A stretch of DNA of 64,000 nt, taken from assembly GCA_037951165.1 (NCBI GenBank), contig JBBDHG010000032.1, positions 9,572,001 to 9,636,000 on the forward strand. The letters are read 5' to 3'. The notes under the pieces were generated by a model. It worked only from the letters and a program-made list of their open reading frames with translations. It searched no databases and was not told where the DNA came from. Both the position numbers and the translations under genes were made by a program. Below, in pieces: positions 58,001 through 64,000 of the stretch. Within the stretch, counting starts at the first letter, position 1. Each line of letters starts with the position of its first letter. The stretch is from Lophius americanus. Taxonomy: Eukaryota > Chordata > Actinopteri > Lophiiformes > Lophiidae.

Positions 58001-61000
58001 GTAGTAATTTCAAAATAAAGGCGTATCTTAAAAAATACGATATATATCGGTATTTTGACTTTCCATCGATTCTGATTGGATCGTTGTTCAACAAACTGAT
58101 ATACAAATATGGATCCATGAGTCGTTATACCCCTAAATAATAATGGACTTGGTCTCTGTACACACTCACCACACACACAAAGCTTGCACTCTCTGTTATT
58201 ATTCAACCTGTGCTCCTTAATATTATAGCAGTTAAGAGTGCCATAATGTCTTGAATCACAGTGTTGCAAGGTTTGGCGTTTGATGTGACACACCATTCCA
58301 GTGAAGACAAATTTAATGCAGTGTGGGATGAGGATAAAATATTAAATGGAGAATTCATTGGGAAGCTAGCGCATACTACTAGTGCACAGGTGTGTTGGTT
58401 ACTGAATTTCCCCGAGAGGATGATAAAGTATTTATCTATTATGAGCTGACATCCCCAGTGGAAAGCTTCCGCTGAGACAGTTTACCTGCTCAAGACTGTA
58501 TGACCTGGGTTAGCACCCAAGTGGGTGATAACTAGGTGAAAGTGAGAGTAACAACCCGATAGCCGCGACCACCTTGATCCTGGTGTCAGCCGATCCTTGT
58601 ACATTCCAAGAGGGTGTACAGGGTGAACGACTGACTTCTATCTCTGCTCATAACTGCCTGAAACTCTTAAAGTGGAGATGGCTTTTGTGTAACAATAACC
58701 TAAAAAATGCTATCATGTTATTCATTAATAATAGTTTTCTTGTGCTCCAATTAGTAGCATTAAAACCATTTTTGCTTAATGTAAAAATTCTTCCTCTGGT
58801 ATTCTGGCTATACTATCTACCGTGGTCTTCATCTATGATGGCCTGTCACAGATTGGTCAACAAAATATAGAAATTGCATGTATATGCATTACTCCATCCA
58901 ACCATCTGAAGATTATCCTACCTGTATTCATTTAAAAACTAGACAAAGGCATGCTATCTAACTTTTGTTGTATGTGTCCCTCTCTGTTCACAGGCAACAC
59001 GGCACTTCACGACTGTGCAGAGTCGGGCAGTCTGGAAATCATGCGCATGTTACTCCAGTATGGGGCATCCATGGAGCAGGATGGCTACAGCATGACACCC
59101 CTGCTCTCGGCCAGTGTGACAGGCCACACCAACATTGTAGATGACCTAACAATGCACCAGCAGGTCAGGGTTTCGGGCAGCGATAAAGTGCGGCTGGTTC
59201 ATGAGTTCTATGAGATGTTATTTTATCTATTTAAATGTTTTTTTCTTTCCTCTGTAGACCAGCCACAAGGAACGCATTAATGCCCTGGAGCTCTTAGGAG
59301 CCACATTTGTTGACAAGAAGAGAGATCTACTTGGAGCGTTAAAATACTGGAAGAGAGCCATGGACCTCAGGTACATGGACAGTAACAATATTGTCCATAA
59401 ACCAGAGCCCAAGCAACTGATTATGGCATATGACTATGCCAGGGAGGTGAGTGTTAGTTTAGTCTGCCTTTTCACCTAACGTCATTCCAGAGTGATTCAG
59501 CATTTTATTAAATGCACTTGAAATAGATGTTATTGGTGCAGTGTTTGTCATATGTTGTGTACAGGAAACATGATCTGCCACTTTTCGATATCTGATATCA
59601 AGTTCTTGTTGTTTTTTTTTACATTAATGTAATCCAGAAATACAGCCTTTATTTATAAAAAAACAACACAATATTACCCTTATGTTCCTCAGAAATCGAC
59701 GCAGTATTCAGACGCCATTTACTTTTGAATTAAACTTGAATGCATGTGTAAAACATGGAACCCTACACTGCATAAATATCTCCAACCGGCCATTGTCTTG
59801 TCTTGAACTTGTAATCCTCTTTCCAGGTAACGAACGCAGAAGAGCTGGATGGGTTGATATCTGACCCAGATGAAATGCGCATGCAAGCACTACTCATTCG
59901 TGAGAGAATTCTCGGCCCGCAACATCCAGATACGTCTTATTACATCCGATACCGAGGTGCTGTGTATGCGGACTCTGGGAACTTTGAGCGTTGCATCAAT
60001 CTGTGGAAATATGCTTTGGATATGCAGCAGACCAACTTGGACCCTCTCAGCCCCATGACGGCCTCCAGCCTATTGTCGTTCGCTGAGCTCTTCTCCTTCA
60101 TGCTGCAGGACAGGGCCAAAGGGCTCCTGGGGACATCGGTGTCATTTGAGGACTTGATGGGAATCCTTACCAAAAGTGTGCTGGAAATTGAGCGAGCAGT
60201 AAAACAAAGTGGCCCAATGCCTCCTGACCCTGCTCAGCTCAGCAAGGCCCTGTCAATCATCCTGCACCTCATCTGTCTTTTAGAGAAGGTGCCATGTACT
60301 GCAGAGCAGGACCACTTCAAGAAGGAAACCATCTATAGGTAGGTTCTCCAATTATTTTCATTGGCAACATATTGTTGGTGGTTTAGGATCGAGTCATGTA
60401 ATTCCATTCTACCATGATTTTCTCATCTTTCAATATCTTCAGATTCCTGAAGCTCCATCCATGTGGAAAGAACGGCTACAGTCCATTACATCTGGCAGTT
60501 GACCGCAACACGACCTGTGTGGGGCGCTATCCTGTCTGCAAGTTCCCTTCCCTCACAGTCACTTCCATTCTTCTTGAGTGTGGGGCCGATGTTAACAGTC
60601 GTGATGAAGATGACAACAGGTTTGCTTTGTAACTTGTTTTTTTCGCATCCACTGTTGTTTCAGCTCTTATACTCTACCAGTTCTAAGTTTGCACACATGG
60701 AAAACTGTGCTAAAACATTTTACTGGTATTGTTGTACTTCCCCTATCCTGGATTTAGTTATATCCCCAAAATGTCAGGGATATTATGGAATTGTCATCGC
60801 CGCTTCCTCCACCGCCGATCCTTTGTGTTAACACAATAACTCAGAAACTGTCTCTTGGATCATTTTCAAACTTTTTACACATATAGACCTTATTGGCAGG
60901 AAGAACTGGATTGGTTTTCGTAAAAGGTCGGTTGGGTAGTTTCAGATCTATGGGTAGCTTTATCTTCAAACGGTTCTGCCCAATGTTCAGGCAATTGCTC

Positions 61001-61700
61001 AATCATTGTTCTAATTTAGTCCAAATTTGGTGAATATGAATCGACTGGAGATCTGTCTTGAATTGATTTCATTTTACTCTAAAAGTTCATATTTTAGTCA
61101 CTAGAGGTATCTTCATTTTTGGACATGACTCACATTTAATTTGAGGGTTTCCATCAGGAGTGATTACTTGTACAACGCGGAGGACTAGGAGCTTTTTGGG
61201 GAAATACCTTTGCTGTCAATGATTACGGCCTAGGTCTAGTTTGTATCAGTTACTGCATTGATTCAAAAAACATGACATTGAAAGTTAAGTACTATTTGTT
61301 TTACCGTCTTTTTAAGTATTAAGGCAAATTAAATCCTGAAATGATTGTTGTAAATATCATCAACATGGCAGACCAGATTTGTAACACCGGTTGTATAATC
61401 TTATAGCTCATCTGTTATCTTCTCTAACCCCCCAGCCCTCTTCACATCGCTGCTTCCAATGGTCACCCAGACATCATGAACCTGCTGGTTTCCTGTGGGA
61501 CTCACTTTGACAGTACCAATGCCTTCCAACAAACCGCCTGCGACCTCTTGGACGAGAAGGAGCTGTCTAGGAACATCATCCAACCCATCAATCACACCAC
61601 CCTGCAGTGCCTAGCTGCTAGGTCTATCATCAAGCACAGCCTTGAATACCGGGGAAACATCCCCGAGAAACTGGAGGCCTTTGTCTTGCTCCACAGATAA
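49084..61700 (+). CDS. fem1c: Fem1c, CUL2 ubiquitin-ligase substrate receptor (six coding exons, 618 aa)
   Basis: Ankyrin-repeat receptor of the CUL2-Elongin B/C ligase, which recognises proteins ending in C-terminal arginine-type degrons. Exons: 49084-49627, 58994-59163, 59258-59446, 59827-60338, 60443-60619 and 61436-61700 (1857 nt with stop); phases agree. The N-terminal ankyrin array covers about residues 1-240 (GATPLLMASRYGHLDLVEYLL, GAPPLWAASAAGHLKVVQSLL, STPLRAACFDGHLDIVKYLV and others). D77 and D126, reported to contact the degron arginine in human FEM1C, are both present. A TPR-like region follows (LLIRERILGPQHPDTSYYIRYRGAVYADSGN), then two more ankyrins, then the candidate VHL/BC-box TLQCLAAR from about residue 586, ending FVLLHR. 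Human FEM1C is 617 aa. Intron 1 is 9.4 kb; four further introns (94-816 nt) split what I recall as a single mammalian exon. Intron 5 has a weak donor, CAG|GTTTGC. Confidence 0.96.
49810..49905 (+). repeat. Teleost interspersed repeat fragment
   Basis: CCAGGGTATACCCTGCCTCTTGCCCAATG followed by GGGATAGGCACCAGCCCCTCAACCCTGGAAAGGATAAGCGGTAACGGATAAGG is a phrase order I recognise as one of the commonest teleost repeats. It lies at the start of fem1c intron 1. Confidence 0.7.
51080..51172 (+). mobile_element. 3' tail of an L2-like LINE
   Basis: GGGATGGGTAAAATGCAGAGAAATAATTTCACTATGTCATACTGTGTATGACTGGATTTGATCAATAAAGGATCTCC resembles the 3' end of L2-type LINEs in teleosts (GGATGGGTTAAATGCAGAG ... 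AATTTCACTGTG ... ATGACAATAAAG). Only the 3' end is present, as usual for 5'-truncated copies. Confidence 0.6.
51205..51330 (-). repeat. Interspersed repeat fragment
   Basis: GATATACTTTATTGTCCACAAAAGGAAATTTGTTTCGG is a recognisable teleost repeat phrase (TTTATTGTCCC...GGGAAATTTGT). It continues as a CA/AG-rich stretch without coding capacity. Orientation is uncertain. Confidence 0.5.
51531..53617 (+). mobile_element. Degenerate hAT-type transposon with BED-finger remnant
   Basis: The left end TAGGGTTGCAGTAATTGATT (51531-51550) and the reverse complement of the right end (TAGAGTTGCACCAATCGACT, from 53598-53617) agree at most of the first 18 positions, like decayed terminal inverted repeats. 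Inside, on the + strand at about 52896-52975, the frame reads VWEHFTLNTA, then VVNCKICKADLPLHDA. This matches the start of a BED zinc finger (V-W-x-H-F ... C-x2-C) found in hAT transposases. I found no matching 8-bp flanking duplications, so the two ends may belong to different copies. Another repeat (53255-53445) lies inside. Confidence 0.5.
53255..53445 (-). repeat. Repeat with tRNA-like segment
   Basis: 53255-53330 (CGATGCCCGGATAAACTTCCCATTTATCCGGGCTTTGGACC) is related to the repeat at 32590-32650. 53375-53442 read on the - strand gives GCTGGATAGCTCAGTGGGG, then GGGGTTCAAATCC. This looks like tRNA box A and box B at correct spacing, hence a tRNA-derived SINE head. It is not called as a functional tRNA because the acceptor arm does not pair. 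Confidence 0.5.
54637..54711. repeat. Two successive 12-bp hairpins in fem1c intron 1
   Basis: 54637-54648 pairs perfectly with 54656-54667 (12 bp, 7-nt loop GTACATT). 54685-54696 pairs perfectly with 54700-54711 (12 bp, 3-nt loop CAA). Between them, AGGCT/AGCCT at 54669-54680 could form a third, 5-bp stem. All are AT-rich. Confidence 0.8.
54712..58990. other. Remainder of fem1c intron 1, no exon recognised
   Basis: AT-rich intronic DNA. It holds poly-A/T runs (54972-54986, 55007-55021, 55218-55231), a 15-nt tandem duplication at 57682-57711 and a 9-bp hairpin at 57057-57078. Frames at 57029-57475 (-), 57140-57424 (+), 57883-58296 (-) and 58574-58870 (+) show no family signature. The phrase GATATATATCGGTATTTTGAC near 58038 resembles the end of hAT-type repeats, but I cannot bound an element. 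Confidence 0.5.
60740..61260. repeat. Interspersed repeat copy in fem1c intron 5
   Basis: Diverged copy of the same family seen at 14.5 kb and 23.3-24.0 kb. It holds shared phrases in the same order: ATATCCCCAAAATGTCAGGGATATTATGGAA (compare 22806-22838), TTTTCAAACTTTTTACACATATAGACCTT, GGAAGAACTGG, TTAGTCCAAATTTGGTGAATATGAA, CACTAGAGG, and TTGTACAACGCGGAGGACTAGGAGCTTTTTGGGG. Not coding; splice signals of exons 5 and 6 lie outside it. Confidence 0.6.
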
Positions 61701-63290
61701 TGATTGTGAAGAACTGGAGGAGAATTGATAGGTGGATGAAAAGAGTTGATCATATGCAGTGGACTGGTCAGACTGGAGAAGAAAAGTTCAACACCTGACC
61801 CAGTTCCTGAGATGTTTGAGGAGCTGAAAGACACGATTTTGTGTTAGGTTTGCAAATCCAAACCCTTTGGAGCTTATGAACTTGAGGATTCACGTGAGCA
61901 AAAAAAAGTTCCACCGGGACAGGGGTCACTGTTTTCTCTCTCTGCTTTGTCATGGATTTAGAGCGGATTACAACGTGGACAAACAGTTGTGCGCCTGAAT
62001 GAACTGAGCAAGGGGTTTATGTATTTTTGCGTTTGGAAAAAAATATTTTTTTGCATATTCTGCTATGCTATTTATTGAAAACTTGAGAGATTTTTCTCCA
62101 TGCTGGCTCCAACCCCGCCTCAAACTTTACCTGCTTCTTTGTTTTCAGAGCAGGGATTGAGGCATTCCTACATATGCTGGGACTTCAGGTTATTTTTTGT
62201 TTGTCCCATCACTGTTGCCAACAGTCATGGACCCTTCCTCAGTCATCAGTAGGTTACTATTTTTTTTTTCTACTTTTACTACATATTAGTTTTTGTCATG
62301 CAAAATATGTTTCTCTGCCAAGTGATGTGGATTCCAGTCTCACCTGTATTTTCCACATCAGACTATAACAAAGCTTTACGGAAGGGGTTAATGTCTGCGA
62401 ACACCATAAGTGCTTTATTCTTCCTATGCACAGGCTACACTGTTGGAAAGAGAGACTGTTGTATTCTGTGCTGGCAGTTGTCTGTGCAATATAACTATTT
62501 TTTAACTTCATAGCTGGCATTTCTTCAGTATCTCTCTACCGACTCAGATAAGGGAGGGGGAGCAACACCATTGTACTGATTGTTGTAAGCAAGTGAATGA
62601 ATTTGAATGATTGTGTATGTGTGAATGAGTGTGAGAGCCACACAGTGTGCTTCTTGTATGCATTGTTGTTTGTTTTTTTTGGTAATATGTTTTTTTTCCC
62701 AAGCTTACACAAGTTGGGGACAAGAGTTTGGTGAATCGACACTAGAAACCTTAGTGGCCCAACTTGAGACCGGTGGCTTTTACGCAGATGTAACCTTAAC
62801 TTTCATACACAGCCGGCTTTTAAATGTCACACACAGCCGGCTTTTAAATGTCAATGTTCTACTAGCAAACATGATCAAATAGCAAAACCTGAGTATCTTA
62901 CCAACATTTGACCCACTGTGCATGTGCAGCAGCATATCAACGAGCCAATCACTGCAGAAAAACCTTACATTAGAACTCCTAGATTATGTGGACTACTCTT
63001 AGTGCAGTTCTACTCATTTTGTACAACTGTCATCAAATTGTATGATAACTGAAGACACGAATGAGTGGGAGGATGCTGCTACATACAGAATAGCAAAAGC
63101 TTGTGAATTATTTTGTTTGCACATTAGCTTTAGATGTGTGGGTTGAAAAAGGGCTTCATGATTCATACTGCAGTCTATTAAACCTGACAGTTTAACTTGA
63201 TTTGAATCTGCACTTTACTACAGCAGAGTCTAAGATATGATATGGCATTAAACAAATTCATGTCTTAATAATCAGTTCGACAATAAACCC
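61701..63290 (+). other. fem1c: fem1c 3' untranslated region (end inferred)
   Basis: Non-coding sequence after the fem1c stop. An AATAAA at 63282-63287, followed by a T/G-rich stretch, is a plausible polyadenylation signal giving a 1.6-kb 3' UTR. It includes a 24-nt tandem duplication (separate entry). The frame at 62625-62882 crosses this duplication and has no family signature. Confidence 0.5.
62807..62854. repeat. 24-nt tandem duplication
   Basis: Units 62807-62830 and 62831-62854 are identical except for the last base. Each contains ACACAGCCGGC followed by TTTTAAATGTC. The near-identity points to a recent slippage or duplication inside the probable fem1c 3' UTR. Confidence 0.95.
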
Positions 63291-64000
63291 ATGTTGCACA
63301 TACACTCCTTGTCCAGACGTCTTTATTAATTTACTCTCTCTTGGTGGGACTTAAGTGTTTAATAGTGTTGATGTCTTCTAGCCTTGTAATCATTTAAGAT
63401 TTAGTTATTGGTATTTTCCGAATTCCCTAATTAGACTGAAGTGATAGTATTAAGAGACAGAAATGCATATAAATCTAGTTGAATCACTACAATCTGCCTT
63501 GCTTCAAATGCTTCATGGCTTTTAAGTGGTATTAGCCAATGTTTTTGTGAAACTTGGTTGTGAAGTTGTCCATTTTTGAATTGTAACCTCTTTGCATTTT
63601 AAGTTACTTGTTGAGAAATCATTTTTAAGCTTTTCTTCTTCTTGTATTTTCCAGTGGTATTCCAGCGCATGCTTTCACGGCAATTACTGAGCAGTAGTTT
63701 CGTTCCACATACTTGAGCTGTGAGTGTGTGAACATGACATAGCAGGATGTGTTACTCACGTTTTGCGTTCAGCCACTTCTAAGAAATGTCCAATATAAAG
63801 GCATACGGATCCACGGCATGTTTGGTTAACTGCTTACGGCGATCAAAGGACTGTGGCTGACTGGCAGCTCTGAAAAGAGCTTGAACTGGTTCTCCTTCTT
63901 GAGAAACTGACTTGCATTGACGTCACAGGAGTCTTTCTGGGACAGTAGCTAGTATCTTCAGTATGTTATAAATTAAGAAGTACATTCAGCAGTCAAAAAT
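63291..64000. other. Downstream of fem1c, nothing recognised
   Basis: AT-rich DNA with no exon, repeat boundary or RNA gene that I can defend. It could include an extended fem1c 3' UTR. Confidence 0.5.

Overview
This window is vertebrate nuclear DNA and almost certainly comes from a ray-finned (teleost) fish. The evidence is four intron-containing genes whose proteins are near-identical to known vertebrate families, compact introns with GT-AG boundaries, long (TG)n microsatellites, and many old fragments of repeat families that I recognise from teleost genomes. The species cannot be named from the sequence. Exon boundaries were derived by eye from reading-frame phase, splice consensus and recalled mammalian orthologues; no alignment was run.

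Layout. 1-18.4 kb is gene-poor: simple repeats, a broken LINE (about 10.1-11.9 kb), SINE and other interspersed-repeat fragments, a strong G-quadruplex candidate and two perfect snap-back palindromes. 18.4-30.6 kb is smad4 on the + strand, with a probable NRF1-type promoter, nine coding exons (510 aa) and introns carrying transposon remnants. One of these is an 831-bp hAT-type element with a perfect 8-bp target-site duplication. 30.6-34.6 kb is intergenic with teleost repeats. 34.7-42.5 kb is mex3c on the - strand, with five coding exons (687 aa: two KH domains and a C-terminal RING). 43.9-46.1 kb is tmed7 on the + strand, head-to-head with mex3c (three coding exons, 213 aa). 48.3-63.3 kb is fem1c on the + strand (six coding exons, 618 aa) with a 9.4-kb first coding intron full of transposon debris.

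The genes form a block of single-copy regulators, not an operon or a dedicated pathway: Smad4 (common mediator of TGF-beta/BMP signalling), Mex3c (RNA-binding E3 ligase), Tmed7 (p24 cargo receptor of the early secretory pathway) and Fem1c (CUL2 substrate receptor for C-terminal arginine degrons). In humans smad4-mex3c lie together on 18q21 and tmed7-fem1c on 5q22, so this window joins two blocks that are separate in humans.

I found no previously undescribed biological system. The observations most worth checking are: (a) smad4 lacks the linker segment encoded by human exon 6, and one exon covers two human exons; (b) extra introns split the long last coding exon of both mex3c and fem1c; (c) the complete hAT-type insertion in smad4; (d) several perfect hairpin palindromes with 2-4 nt loops that match no annotated feature; (e) CRE and ACGT-core elements between mex3c and tmed7.
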